The notes beneath the pieces were generated by a model. The model saw only the letters and a program-made list of their open reading frames with translations. It did not search any database and was not told the DNA's origin. Source: an uncultured bacterium (GTDB lineage: Bacteria > Bacillota > Clostridia > Lachnospirales > Lachnospiraceae). Taken from it: DNA of 64,000 nt. Numbering within the stretch: position 1 is the stretch's first letter; each line of letters starts with the position of its first letter. Location: the NCBI GenBank assembly GCA_948467735.1, contig CAOKFN010000021.1, positions 1 to 64,000 of the forward strand. Direction: 5' to 3'. The translations under genes were made by a program, and so were the position numbers. Positions 8,000 to 16,737 of the stretch are shown here, one piece after another.

Positions 8000-8697
8000 T
8001 TGGGGATATCATGGCGATTTCCCGGCTTAGAATGGGAACCGACGGCAGGGGTGTGTCTACGCTGGTCACGTTTTTTGACTGTCCGCTCAGGTGTAAGTAC
8101 TGCATCAATGATTTTTGTCATGAGGATGGGGGGAAGTCCGATGGTACTGTCAGAGGCGCCTATACTCCGCAGGAGCTGATGGAGATTCTGGTGAAGGATG
8201 ATATTTACTATCGCATGTCCGGAGGCGGGGTGACTTTCGGGGGCGGGGAGCCTCTTCTTCAATCGGCATTTATCCATGAAGTCTGTAAACTGGCGGATGA
8301 GGGCTGGCAGATGAGAATAGAGACGTCTTTGAATGTCCCATGGAGATATGTGGAGCCGCTGGTTCATGATATTGACGAGTGGATTATCGATATCAAGGAT
8401 ATAAATTCTTTCATATATAAAAAATATACGGGCGTTAGAATTGATAATTTGATGAACAATATCTACAGGATGAAAAAACTGGTGGATGCTTCGAGATTTC
8501 ATGTGAGGGTGCCGAGGATTCCCGGGTTTAATACAGAGGAAAACATAGAGAAATCCGCAGCATGGATCAAAAGGGTCCTGAACATAGAGCCGGAGGTGTT
8601 TGATTATATCCGGCCCGTATGTGTGAATGAAAATAAAGAGGACGAGGAGAAGAAAAAGATTCAAGAGATGATGGAGAGATATCTCAGGAAAGGCTAG
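7996..8697 (+). CDS. Radical SAM enzyme related to glycyl-radical activases
   Basis: The 233-residue protein begins at ATG 7996, overlapping the previous stop by 4 nt. It has the radical SAM cluster motif Cys29-x3-Cys33-x2-Cys36 (CPLRCKYC), the GGE-type SAM motif GGGVTFGGGEPLL near residues 76-88 and a run of later strand residues (RIETSLN, WIIDIKD, RVPRIPG) in the pyruvate-formate-lyase-activase style. There is no C-terminal SPASM/twitch cluster domain and no ferredoxin insert. No glycyl radical enzyme is near, so the substrate is more likely the upstream Cys-motif protein or another cluster product. It is followed after 40 nt by the ATP-grasp gene. Confidence 0.88.
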   Translation: MIGDIMAISRLRMGTDGRGVSTLVTFFDCPLRCKYCINDFCHEDGGKSDGTVRGAYTPQELMEILVKDDIYYRMSGGGVTFGGGEPLLQSAFIHEVCKLADEGWQMRIETSLNVPWRYVEPLVHDIDEWIIDIKDINSFIYKKYTGVRIDNLMNNIYRMKKLVDASRFHVRVPRIPGFNTEENIEKSAAWIKRVLNIEPEVFDYIRPVCVNENKEDEEKKKIQEMMERYLRKG

Positions 8698-8737
8698 GGC
8701 ATATTTAAAAGTTGATTCCCGGCAGGAGGGGAGTATT

Positions 8738-9499
8738 ATGGTGATTTACGCGAAAATACGGGCGAACGGAGAATACCATTCGCCTAATATTTCACAGGCT
8801 GTTTTCGGATTTCGGGAAATGGGTGCGGAGATTGTGAAATATCGTTTGATTGACGATATTTATGACGCCGTTAGGGAAGAGGATATCGTTCTGGATTACA
8901 TAGATCAGGTGCAGGCCGTTCTGGGGAAATTCGGTGTGAAGCCCGTGTGTGAGGATTACCCGGAGGAGCTTAGAGAATTTATGGGAAGGAAAATATGGAA
9001 GGATACCATGGATTCCATCAATGCAATGCCGGAGAAGTGGGGCGTGTTTGTAAAGCCGGTTCGGGATAAGGCTTTTACGGGGCGTGTCATCCGTTCACCC
9101 AAGGATTTGGTGGGATGCGGGAACTGCCATGAAAATTATGAGGTTCTGTGCTGCGATGTGATTGATATTAAACGGGAATGGCGGGGATTTATGACTTATG
9201 ATGAACTGGTGGATATCAGACCCTATCAGGGGGATTATCATTATCATTTTGACGCCGACGTGGTTGACCGGGCGGTGGATGCGTTCAGAACTATTGAAAA
9301 CCGGCCCATGGGGTGCAGCATTGATTTTGCGGTGATAGAAAAGGACGGAAGGCGGCAGACGGTCTTTCTGGAAATGAACGACGGCTATGCCTTGGGAAGT
9401 TACGGCCTGATGCCGATGAAATATGCGAAATTGATTTCCGCAAGGTGGGCCCAGCTGCTGGGGCGGGAGGATGCATTTGATTTTCGGAAATATAGATAA
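8738..9499 (+). CDS. ATP-grasp enzyme (DUF4343-like) of the radical SAM cluster
   Basis: The 253-residue protein starts at ATG 8738 behind CAGGAGGGGAG. ATP-grasp enzymes join a carboxylate to an amine or thiol through an acyl phosphate. Visible features are the lysine-containing strand VFVKPVRDKAFTG, the acidic MNDGYALGSYG near the end, where FLEMNDG supplies the metal-binding Glu/Asn pair, and CSIDFAVIE before it. The length and order fit the small ATP-grasp family annotated as DUF4343, which I recall only by pattern. Its place after a Cys-motif protein and a radical SAM enzyme suggests peptide or protein modification, or synthesis of a small amide-linked product. A terminator-like repeat follows. 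Confidence 0.8.
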   Translation: MVIYAKIRANGEYHSPNISQAVFGFREMGAEIVKYRLIDDIYDAVREEDIVLDYIDQVQAVLGKFGVKPVCEDYPEELREFMGRKIWKDTMDSINAMPEKWGVFVKPVRDKAFTGRVIRSPKDLVGCGNCHENYEVLCCDVIDIKREWRGFMTYDELVDIRPYQGDYHYHFDADVVDRAVDAFRTIENRPMGCSIDFAVIEKDGRRQTVFLEMNDGYALGSYGLMPMKYAKLISARWAQLLGREDAFDFRKYR

Positions 9500-9618
9500 G
9501 GGGGCGGTTCTTGTTCTGATAAAAAAGGTCTGTCGTCCTCTATTGGTTTGTATATCTTGATAGAGATGATAAGCATATTGGGGATTACAAGGTTTTTAGG
9601 CGTGAATATCTATCTGCG

Positions 9619-9675
9619 GGGTCACAATAGGGTGCTGTTTTCAGTGTTCTATTGTGACCCGATTATTTTATTCTT
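9619..9675. terminator. Bidirectional terminator between the ATP-grasp and XRE genes
   Basis: GGGTCACAATAG (9619-9630) pairs perfectly with CTATTGTGACCC (9649-9660) around an 18-nt loop, followed on the plus strand by a T-rich stretch (9662-9675). It separates convergent genes and would end both transcripts. Confidence 0.7.
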
Positions 9676-9883
9676 CTCTGATTTCAAGCAGGTCGGCAAT
9701 GCCGCAATGAAGATATTCACATAATTTGATAATCAGATTTGCGTCTATTCGTTGAAAATCATCTCTACAGTAGCGGTTAAAGTTTCTTCTTTGTAAATCT
9801 AAGTCCTTACAAATTCGGGTTTTGCTTATCTTCTTTTCTTCCAGTAGTTCCATAATTCTTATATGCAAATATTTTTCATTCAT
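9668..9883 (-). CDS. Small XRE/Cro-type DNA-binding protein
   Basis: The 71-residue protein starts at 9883 with AGAGGT a few bases upstream on its strand. It is a single HTH domain of the Cro/C1 type: ISKTRICKDLDLQRRNFNRYC covers helices 2-3 and ANLIIKLCEYLHCGIADLLEI is the characteristic ending. It resembles stand-alone YozG-like repressors. The gene is AT-rich compared with its neighbours and is divergent from the small gene at 10016, with a shared 130-nt promoter region, which suggests it controls that gene or itself. The pair has the look of a small transferred module. Confidence 0.85.
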   Translation of the reverse strand: MNEKYLHIRIMELLEEKKISKTRICKDLDLQRRNFNRYCRDDFQRIDANLIIKLCEYLHCGIADLLEIREE

Positions 9884-9957
9884 GTTTACTACCTCTTTTT
9901 ATATAGTATATACAAACAGTTTATAAAAAATAAGTATAATTATAGACGCGGTATATA

Positions 9958-9987
9958 TAGACAGTATATTTGAATATAGGGTATAAT
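9958..9987 (+). promoter_or_regulatory. Promoter for the DUF6809-like gene
   Basis: TAGACA (9958-9963) and TATAAT (9982-9987) are spaced 18 nt apart, about 14 nt before the ribosome site AAGGAGG (10001-10007). The region is very AT-rich and contains several overlapping TATA-like boxes that may serve the divergent XRE gene. Confidence 0.5.
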
Positions 9988-10015
9988 AAGACATATAGAG
10001 AAGGAGGTATGATGT

Positions 10016-10429
10016 ATGAAAGATTCTAAATTTGAAAAGCTGGTAACTCAAGGTATTATAGAAGAAATAGCAGAGTGCTGCGAAAAGGATGAAACATACC
10101 AAAAGTTGTTGAAGGAAGAGGACCTGTTATATGGAAAATTGAGTGTAGAACTGTCGGAGGAACAATCCAAGGAACTGGAAAAATATAAGGAAGCGGTCGC
10201 GGCGGCATCATTGCAAAAAGCAATAATAGCATACACACAAGGCATTAACGACTTATATACTTTATTCAAGTCTTATTTGGGTATTAATCCAGCCTGCCAT
10301 AATGAAATGCAGGCTAAAACTAAAAGAAGGAATAAAGCCCGTCGGCCGGCAAACGTTGGAATCGGACGGCTTGTTTGGCCAAGGCTGTCATTTGTCCGTC
10401 GTCACCCGCGGAAAAGTAATCAAAAATGA
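10016..10429 (+). CDS. Small helical protein, DUF6809-like, with odd basic tail
   Basis: ATG 10016 follows AAGGAGG with 8 nt spacing; the product has 137 residues. The first ~85 residues are predicted helical with ETYQKLLKEEDLLYGKLSVEL and KAIIAYTQGINDLYTLFKSYLG, a pattern I associate with the DUF6809 family of small Clostridia proteins. After about residue 90 the sequence turns strongly basic (KTKRRNKARRPANVG, RRHPRKSNQK) and the base composition shifts from AT-rich to GC-rich, so the natural stop may have been lost and the frame reads into unrelated DNA. No function is known. Confidence 0.65.
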   Translation: MKDSKFEKLVTQGIIEEIAECCEKDETYQKLLKEEDLLYGKLSVELSEEQSKELEKYKEAVAAASLQKAIIAYTQGINDLYTLFKSYLGINPACHNEMQAKTKRRNKARRPANVGIGRLVWPRLSFVRRHPRKSNQK

Positions 10430-10723
10430 CGGATATGATACATTGCCAAACCGAAAGGCCGGAAGCCGATGAATTTATGGGATTATAAGCATGGAGCGTT
10501 GATAGAAACAAGTCAAAAACGGCCTTTGACGGAAAACGGAGCGGACGGCATGCATCTATGGAACCAACACAAAGGCGGTATCATATCAGGAAAACAGATA
10601 TATAAAATAATGACATAAGATGCCGCAATTCAGTATTTGTAAAACAGACCAAGTTATGGTAAAATAAAATAACGTCTGCAGATGCTTCGCTGCAGGATAT
10701 TGATACCATGAGGAGGTTTAAGT

Positions 10724-13700
10724 ATGCCACAGAGAACAGATATCCATAAAATTTTAATCATAGGCTCCGGCCCCATCATCATCGGACAGGCCTGTGAATT
10801 TGACTATTCCGGCACGCAGGCCTGTAAGGCACTGAAAAAGCTGGGTTATGAGATTGTACTGGTAAATTCCAATCCTGCAACGATTATGACGGATCCGGAG
10901 ATGGCGGACGTCACTTATATTGAACCGCTGAACAAGGAGCGTCTGGAACAGATTATTGCAAAAGAGAGGCCGGATGCGCTGCTGCCGAATTTAGGAGGGC
11001 AGTCCGGGCTGAACCTCTGCGCGGAGCTTGCAGGCGCGGGCATTCTGGAAAAATATCAGGTGAAGGTCATCGGCGTGCAGGTGGACGCCATTGAGCGCGG
11101 CGAGGATCGGATTGAGTTTAAAAACGCCATGAATTCGCTGGGGATTGAGATGGCCCGGAGCGAGGTGGCCTATTCCGTGGAAGAGGCGTTAAAGATTGCG
11201 GACGGGCTGGGGTATCCGGTGGTCCTGCGTCCGGCTTATACCATGGGAGGCGCCGGCGGCGGGCTGGTGTATAATAAGGAGGAGCTGCGCACGGTCTGCG
11301 CCAGAGGCTTACAGGCGTCTTTGGTGGGACAGGTTCTGGTGGAGGAGTCCATTCTTGGATGGGAGGAGCTGGAGCTGGAAGTAGTGCGTGACGCGGACGG
11401 CAGCATGATCACGGTCTGCTTCATAGAAAATATCGACCCCATGGGCGTGCATACGGGGGATTCCTTCTGCGCCGCGCCCATGCTTACGATTTCCGAAGAG
11501 GTACAGAGGCGGCTTCAGGAGCAGGCGTACCGCATTGTGGAATCCGTGCAGGTCATCGGCGGAACCAATGTGCAGTTCGCCCACGATCCGGTGAGCGACA
11601 GAATCATTGTGATAGAGATTAATCCAAGGACGTCCCGATCTTCCGCACTGGCCTCCAAGGCCACGGGCTTTCCCATTGCGTTAGTCAGCGCCATGCTGGC
11701 GTCCGGGCTGACCCTGAAGGATATTCCCTGCGGGAAATACGGCACGCTGGACAAGTATGTGCCGGACGGGGATTATGTGGTGATTAAATTCGCCCGCTGG
11801 GCTTTTGAAAAATTCAAGGGCGTGGAGGACAAGCTGGGAACTCAGATGCGTGCCGTGGGCGAGGTCATGAGCATCGGCAAAAATTACAAGGAGGCTTTCC
11901 AGAAGGCGATCCGTTCTCTGGAAATCGGCCGCTATGGTCTGGGCCAAATCCCCAAATTAGAGGAGAAGTCGAAGGAGCAGCTTCTGCGGATGCTGGCGGT
12001 TCCTTCCAGCGAGCGGCATTTTGCCATGTATGAGGCGTTGAAGAAGGGGGCGTCCCCGGAAGAGCTTCATGAGATTACACATGTAAAGAAGTGGTTTATC
12101 GACCAGATGAAGGAATTGGCCGAGGAGGAGAAGGAGCTTTTGGAAAGCAGAGGCGGGCTTCCCTCGGACGAGCTGTTAATCAAGGCCAAGAAGGACGGAT
12201 TCTCCGATAAGTACCTGAGCATCCTGCTGGATATTTCCGAGGAGGATATCCGTAACCGCCGTATCGCGCTGGGCGTGGAGGAGGCTTGGGAGGGGGTTCA
12301 TGTGAGCGGAACCTCGGACAGCGCCTATTATTACTCCACTTACAATGCCCCGGATAAGAATCCCGTCCGCGGCGATAAGCCCAAGGTCATGATTCTGGGC
12401 GGGGGGCCTAACCGCATCGGGCAGGGAATCGAATTTGACTATTGCTGCGTCCATGCTTCCATGGCTTTAAAGAAGCTGGGATTTGAAACCATTATTGTGA
12501 ACTGCAATCCAGAGACGGTTTCCACGGATTATGATACTTCGGACAAATTGTATTTTGAGCCGCTGACCTTGGAGGATGTGCTGAGCATCTACAAGAAGGA
12601 AAAGCCGGCGGGGGTGATTGCTCAGTTTGGCGGGCAGACTCCCTTGAACCTTGCGGCGGATCTTGCGAAAAACGGCGTGCGTATTCTGGGAACCGCGCCG
12701 GAGGTCATCGATCTGGCGGAGGACAGGGATTTGTTCCGGGCCATGATGGATAAGCTGGAGATTCCCATGCCGGAATCGGGCATGGCGGCCACGGTGGAGG
12801 AGGCGCTGGAAATCGCCCATCGCATCGGATATCCCGTGATGGTGCGTCCTTCTTATGTATTGGGCGGGCGCGGCATGGAGGTGGTGTATCATGACGAAAG
12901 CCTTAAGGATTATATGCGGGCTGCGACAGGGGTGACGCCGGATCGTCCGATTCTGATTGACCGGTTCCTGAATCATGCGACGGAATGTGAGGCGGACGCC
13001 ATCAGCGACGGAACCCATGCCTTTGTCCCCGCCGTGATGGAGCATATTGAGCTTGCGGGAATTCATTCCGGCGACTCGGCGTGTATGATTCCGTCCAAGC
13101 ATATCTCGGAGAAAAATGTGGCCGTCATCAAGGAGTATACCAGAAGGATTGCCGAGGAGATGCATGTCCGCGGCTTGATGAATATGCAGTACGCCATAGA
13201 GAATGACAGGGTGTATGTGCTGGAAGCCAATCCAAGGGCCTCCCGCACCGTGCCTTTGGTGTCCAAGGTGTGCAATATTAGGATGGTTCCTCTGGCAACG
13301 GAGATTATTACCGCGGATATCACGGGCAGGCCGTCTCCCGTGCCGGGCTTAAAGGAGCAGGATATTCCCTATTACGGCGTAAAAGAGGCGGTGTTCCCCT
13401 TCAATATGTTCCCGGAGGTTGACCCCATCCTTGGGCCGGAGATGCGCTCTACGGGAGAGGTGCTGGGACTTGCGGCCTCTGTGGGAGAAGCGTTTTTCAA
13501 GGCGCAGGAGGCCACGCAGACAAGGCTTCCCTTGAGCGGCACGGTGCTTATCAGTGTAAACCGAAGGGATAAGGCGGAGGTGGTCTCGGTGGGACGGGCG
13601 TTCCAAGAGGCCGGTTTTCGGATTCTGGCCACGGGAAGCACCTGTACCTTGCTGCAGGAGGCAGGGATTTCTGTGGAACTGGTGAAGAAGCTTTATGAGG

Positions 13701-13948
13701 GCAGGCCCAATGTGCTGGATTTGATGACCAACGGCGAGATTGATATGATCATCAATTCTCCTGTGGGAGACGACAGCGAACATGACGACAGCTATCTGCG
13801 GAAAGCGGCCATCAAGGCCAAGATTCCTTATATGACCACCATTGCGGCGGCGAGGGCAAGCGTGGAGGGAATCCTCCATGTCCAGAAATCGGGCAATGGG
13901 GAAGTCCATTCGCTGCAGACGCTGCATGGGCAGATTCGGGAGAAATAA
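10724..13948 (+). CDS. carB: Carbamoyl-phosphate synthase large chain
   Basis: CarB makes carbamoyl phosphate from bicarbonate, ammonia (delivered by CarA from glutamine) and two ATP, feeding pyrimidine and arginine synthesis. The 1074-residue length is standard. The two homologous ATP-grasp halves are clear, each opening with an ATP-site loop (LIIGSGPIIIGQACEFDYSG near residue 12 and MILGGGPNRIGQGIEFDYC near residue 560), and the C-terminal allosteric MGS-like domain begins around residue 945 (VLISVNRRDKAEV). The start has GAGGAGG 9 nt upstream. carA is not adjacent, which is unusual: it must be elsewhere. The 294 nt before the gene hold no other clear feature. Confidence 0.97.
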   Translation: MPQRTDIHKILIIGSGPIIIGQACEFDYSGTQACKALKKLGYEIVLVNSNPATIMTDPEMADVTYIEPLNKERLEQIIAKERPDALLPNLGGQSGLNLCAELAGAGILEKYQVKVIGVQVDAIERGEDRIEFKNAMNSLGIEMARSEVAYSVEEALKIADGLGYPVVLRPAYTMGGAGGGLVYNKEELRTVCARGLQASLVGQVLVEESILGWEELELEVVRDADGSMITVCFIENIDPMGVHTGDSFCAAPMLTISEEVQRRLQEQAYRIVESVQVIGGTNVQFAHDPVSDRIIVIEINPRTSRSSALASKATGFPIALVSAMLASGLTLKDIPCGKYGTLDKYVPDGDYVVIKFARWAFEKFKGVEDKLGTQMRAVGEVMSIGKNYKEAFQKAIRSLEIGRYGLGQIPKLEEKSKEQLLRMLAVPSSERHFAMYEALKKGASPEELHEITHVKKWFIDQMKELAEEEKELLESRGGLPSDELLIKAKKDGFSDKYLSILLDISEEDIRNRRIALGVEEAWEGVHVSGTSDSAYYYSTYNAPDKNPVRGDKPKVMILGGGPNRIGQGIEFDYCCVHASMALKKLGFETIIVNCNPETVSTDYDTSDKLYFEPLTLEDVLSIYKKEKPAGVIAQFGGQTPLNLAADLAKNGVRILGTAPEVIDLAEDRDLFRAMMDKLEIPMPESGMAATVEEALEIAHRIGYPVMVRPSYVLGGRGMEVVYHDESLKDYMRAATGVTPDRPILIDRFLNHATECEADAISDGTHAFVPAVMEHIELAGIHSGDSACMIPSKHISEKNVAVIKEYTRRIAEEMHVRGLMNMQYAIENDRVYVLEANPRASRTVPLVSKVCNIRMVPLATEIITADITGRPSPVPGLKEQDIPYYGVKEAVFPFNMFPEVDPILGPEMRSTGEVLGLAASVGEAFFKAQEATQTRLPLSGTVLISVNRRDKAEVVSVGRAFQEAGFRILATGSTCTLLQEAGISVELVKKLYEGRPNVLDLMTNGEIDMIINSPVGDDSEHDDSYLRKAAIKAKIPYMTTIAAARASVEGILHVQKSGNGEVHSLQTLHGQIREK

Positions 13949-14077
13949 GGGCGGATAGGTGAAGTGAATCCGGCTCTGCAAGGGAAGAAATGTAAAATTT
14001 ATCTGATTTTTTCTGGCTAAGCGGGCTGCAGGAAAGAAACCGGCAGGATATGCGGCGGGGCGGGAACGGAGCAGAAT

Positions 14078-15262
14078 ATGATTATTAGAGGTGCGAAGGT
14101 CTATACAGGAACGCATGAGTTTTCTGAGAAGGACATTTATATCCTAGGGGAGCGCATTGTGGAGAAAGATGATTATCTGAGGAATGCCGCCGGAGAAATC
14201 ATAATCGACGGTGCCGGACTCTACGCGATTCCGGGACTGGTGGACATTCACTTTCACGGCGCGGCGGGGCATGATTTTTGTGAGGCCAGCTTAGAGGGGG
14301 TTGGGAAAATTGCGGCTTACGAGGCGGAAAACGGCATAACCGCCATCTGTCCCGCAGTCATGGCTTTGGAGGAAGAGCGGTTAGAGCTTGTCATGGATTC
14401 CGCCGCCGCATACCGGGCGGCGGAAGGTGACGGTTCGGGAAATCAGGGACGGGGGCGGCGGGCGGATCTTGTGGGAATCAATTTGGAGGGGCCGTTTCTC
14501 AGCCACGAGAAAGCCGGGGCCCAGAATCCGCAGTATCTTAGAAAGCCGGATGCGGATCTGTTTTTCAGGCTGCAGGAGAAAAGCGGGAATTTGATTCAGC
14601 TGGCATCTGTGGCGCCGGAACTGGACGGAGCCATGGAATTTATTGAGAGATGCGGGGGAAAGGCGGTGATCTCCTTGGCCCATACCAATGCGGATTATGA
14701 TACCGCAGTCAGGGCCTTTGAGAAGGGGGCGCGCCATGTGACCCATCTTTACAATGCAATGCAGGGGGTGGGCCATAGAAAACCGGGGCCGATCATTGCG
14801 GCTTTGGAGCGGCGGGCCACGGTGGAATTAATCTGCGACGGAATTCATGTTCATCCCGCAATGGTTCGGTTTACCTTTCGGGCCTTTGGGGCGGATAAAG
14901 TCGTCCTTATTTCGGACAGCATGATGGCCTGCGGCCTGCCGGATGGGGAGTATGGGCTGGGAGGACAGCGGGTGATTGTAAAAGGGAATCGGGCGGCCCT
15001 CGCCGAAGATAGGGACACCATAGCGGGCAGTGTGACGAATCTGTTTGACTGTATGAGGACGGCGGTGCTGGAAATGGGAGTGCCTTTGGAGGACGCCGTC
15101 AGGGCGGCGACGGAAAATCCGGCCGGGGTCATCGGCGCGGAGAGGGATTACGGCTCTCTGGAACCGGGGCATTATGCGGATATTGTGCTTATGGATGACA
15201 AGCTGGAAATCCGGCGGCTGATACGGCGGGGAATAGAATCTGCCGCCGCGGGGCGGGACTGA
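14078..15262 (+). CDS. nagA: N-acetylglucosamine-6-phosphate deacetylase
   Basis: NagA removes the acetyl group from GlcNAc-6-phosphate, the first cytosolic step of amino-sugar use and cell-wall recycling. The 394-residue protein has the amidohydrolase metal motif in DIHFHG, the metal-binding Glu in NLEGPF, histidines in SLAHTNADYD and HVTHLYNAM, the substrate loop DGIHVHP and the catalytic Asp in LISDSMMACG. The start is ATG 14078 with GGAG upstream. It is not beside nagB; the only neighbour on the same strand is carB, 129 nt away. A short low-similarity insertion (GDGSGNQGRGRR) is present near residue 120. Confidence 0.95.
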   Translation: MIIRGAKVYTGTHEFSEKDIYILGERIVEKDDYLRNAAGEIIIDGAGLYAIPGLVDIHFHGAAGHDFCEASLEGVGKIAAYEAENGITAICPAVMALEEERLELVMDSAAAYRAAEGDGSGNQGRGRRADLVGINLEGPFLSHEKAGAQNPQYLRKPDADLFFRLQEKSGNLIQLASVAPELDGAMEFIERCGGKAVISLAHTNADYDTAVRAFEKGARHVTHLYNAMQGVGHRKPGPIIAALERRATVELICDGIHVHPAMVRFTFRAFGADKVVLISDSMMACGLPDGEYGLGGQRVIVKGNRAALAEDRDTIAGSVTNLFDCMRTAVLEMGVPLEDAVRAATENPAGVIGAERDYGSLEPGHYADIVLMDDKLEIRRLIRRGIESAAAGRD

Positions 15263-15263
15263 G

Positions 15264-15424
15264 ACAGGCCGCCGGGAAGCGAAGCGGCGCGGGAGGGGCC
15301 AAAGCGGAGGATTGAAACAGGCCGCCGGGAAGCGAAGCGGCGAGGCGAGGTGCCGAAGCGGAGGACTGAAACAGGCTGCCGGGAAGCGAAGCGGCGCGGG
15401 AGGGAGCCGAAGCGGGGGGATTTG
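15264..15424 (+). repeat. Three GC-rich tandem repeats of 53-54 bp after nagA
   Basis: Copies begin at about 15264, 15317 and 15371, each opening ACAGGC(C/T)GCCGGGAAGCG and continuing AAGCGGCG(C/A)GG... to a GAAGCGGAGGA-type end. They differ at only a few bases. Within each unit GCCGC and GCGGC arms can form a hairpin around GGGAAGCGAA. They start 2 nt after the nagA stop and end about 36 nt before the next start codon. Confidence 0.85.
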
Positions 15425-15460
15425 GAACGGAGGAGCGAACGAGGAAAGGAGGAAGAAAAA

Positions 15461-15958
15461 ATGATAGATGATTTGCATGAAAATGAATTTGGAAATATGG
15501 AAGGAACTTTTTATTCGGAAATTTTCGGATACAATATAATGGTTACATATGATAAAGGCATTTCGCCGGAATATGTTTTAAGAAATATTGAGTATTTGAA
15601 CAATTTAGATAATAAAATTTTAGAGGATATATGCGCTGCTTTAAAGAGGTTCTATGATAATTACAAAGAGATTCTTCCTGATTTATGTGAGGAAATAGAG
15701 GAGGATATTTTAAAAGATTATGAGGAAAATCCTTTGAGCATATTAAAATATGTAAACATAGGCGTATATAAGTTTGATGAATGTAAAAAAGAAGAGGAAG
15801 AGATACCTGTTATAAATTTAAGGGGTGACTGTGAGTGGTCGGGAGATGAAGGGGTAACTATTGCAGTAAAAAATAATCAGATATTGTATGTCGGACCATG
15901 GGAAAACTATAATGTATGGAATGGCAGCGATAGCGGAATGTTTAATTATGCACGATAA
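15461..15958 (+). CDS. Immunity-like protein (DUF6985/DUF2004-type ending)
   Basis: ATG 15461 is chosen because AAAGGAGG lies just upstream; the frame reaches back into the tandem repeats but that part is not protein-like. The 165-residue product is acidic and AT-rich, unlike nagA. The C-terminus GDCEWSGDEGVTIAVKNN and ILYVGPWENYNVW matches my memory of small bacterial immunity-type proteins that inhibit contact-dependent toxins. No toxin gene is adjacent, so if the assignment is right it is an orphan immunity gene. Confidence 0.6.
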   Translation: MIDDLHENEFGNMEGTFYSEIFGYNIMVTYDKGISPEYVLRNIEYLNNLDNKILEDICAALKRFYDNYKEILPDLCEEIEEDILKDYEENPLSILKYVNIGVYKFDECKKEEEEIPVINLRGDCEWSGDEGVTIAVKNNQILYVGPWENYNVWNGSDSGMFNYAR

Positions 15959-16196
15959 ATAGTAGGTGTGCTGATTGCCGAATCCAAATGCGGGAAAAAG
16001 TGATGAAGCGGCATCCGATAACGAAATGAGGTTCTTTTTGGGAAGTTCCGTACAATAACCTCCATATCTGCTGCCAACAGGGATATATGCAGTATAACAA
16101 AGGTTTGAAATTATTTTAATTGTCAATATGCCGATATATTAGCGGAAAAAGACAAGGTAGTTTTGGCACTGTCCAAGGAAACCGGAAGGAGTAAAA

Positions 16197-16634
16197 ATGA
16201 TAATTAAAAAGGCAGCGCGTGAAGAGGCCGCGGCTGCGGCGGGGCTGGCGATACAAATGTGGGAGGAAAATACGCTGGAAGAGCTGACAGAGGAATTTGC
16301 CGAGTACATTCAAAGGAAGGACTGCGCCGTATTCCTTGCAATGTCGGAGAATCGGGCGGTGGGATTCGCCCAATGCGGACTGCGGCACGATTATGTGGAA
16401 GGCACGGACAGCAGCCCGGTGGGATATCTGGAAGGCATTTTGGTAGAAGAAGCATATCGAAAGCGAGGAATTGCAAAAGAGCTGCTGAAGGCCTGCGAGA
16501 ATTGGGCGAGGGCTCGGGGATGTGAAGAGTTTGCCAGCGACTGTGAGCTGACGAATGAGGTCAGTCTGGCGTTTCATCTGAACATGGGATTTGAAGAAGC
16601 CAATAGAATTATCTGTTTTACCAAGAAGCTGTAA
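16197..16634 (+). CDS. GNAT acetyltransferase resembling aminoglycoside 6'-N-acetyltransferase
   Basis: The 145-residue protein starts at ATG 16197 behind GGAAGGAG. It is a GNAT fold: acetyl-CoA loop EEAYRKRGIAKELLKACE, preceding strand VGYLEGILV. Several stretches outside the cofactor site, GFAQCGLRHDYVEGTDSSP and EFASDCELTNEVS followed by FHLNMGFEE, are the residues that characterise AAC(6')-I type enzymes rather than GNATs in general. Those enzymes acetylate the 6'-amine of kanamycin/tobramycin-type drugs. It stands alone, without integron or IS borders, and looks like an intrinsic chromosomal homologue. Activity on drugs is unproven. Confidence 0.82.
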   Translation: MIIKKAAREEAAAAAGLAIQMWEENTLEELTEEFAEYIQRKDCAVFLAMSENRAVGFAQCGLRHDYVEGTDSSPVGYLEGILVEEAYRKRGIAKELLKACENWARARGCEEFASDCELTNEVSLAFHLNMGFEEANRIICFTKKL

Positions 16635-16737
16635 GATTATTTTGAAGGAAAAGCGAAGCGTCTGCGGGCAGTCTGTGTCAGTAAACTGAGGTTTGTCAGC
16701 AGAGGACGCGACGTCGCGAAGAAAGGAGCCGCAGTCT

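Noticed and set aside
15264..15424. Tandem repeats as a CRISPR array
   Set aside because: Units are directly adjacent without unique spacers and no cas genes are present.
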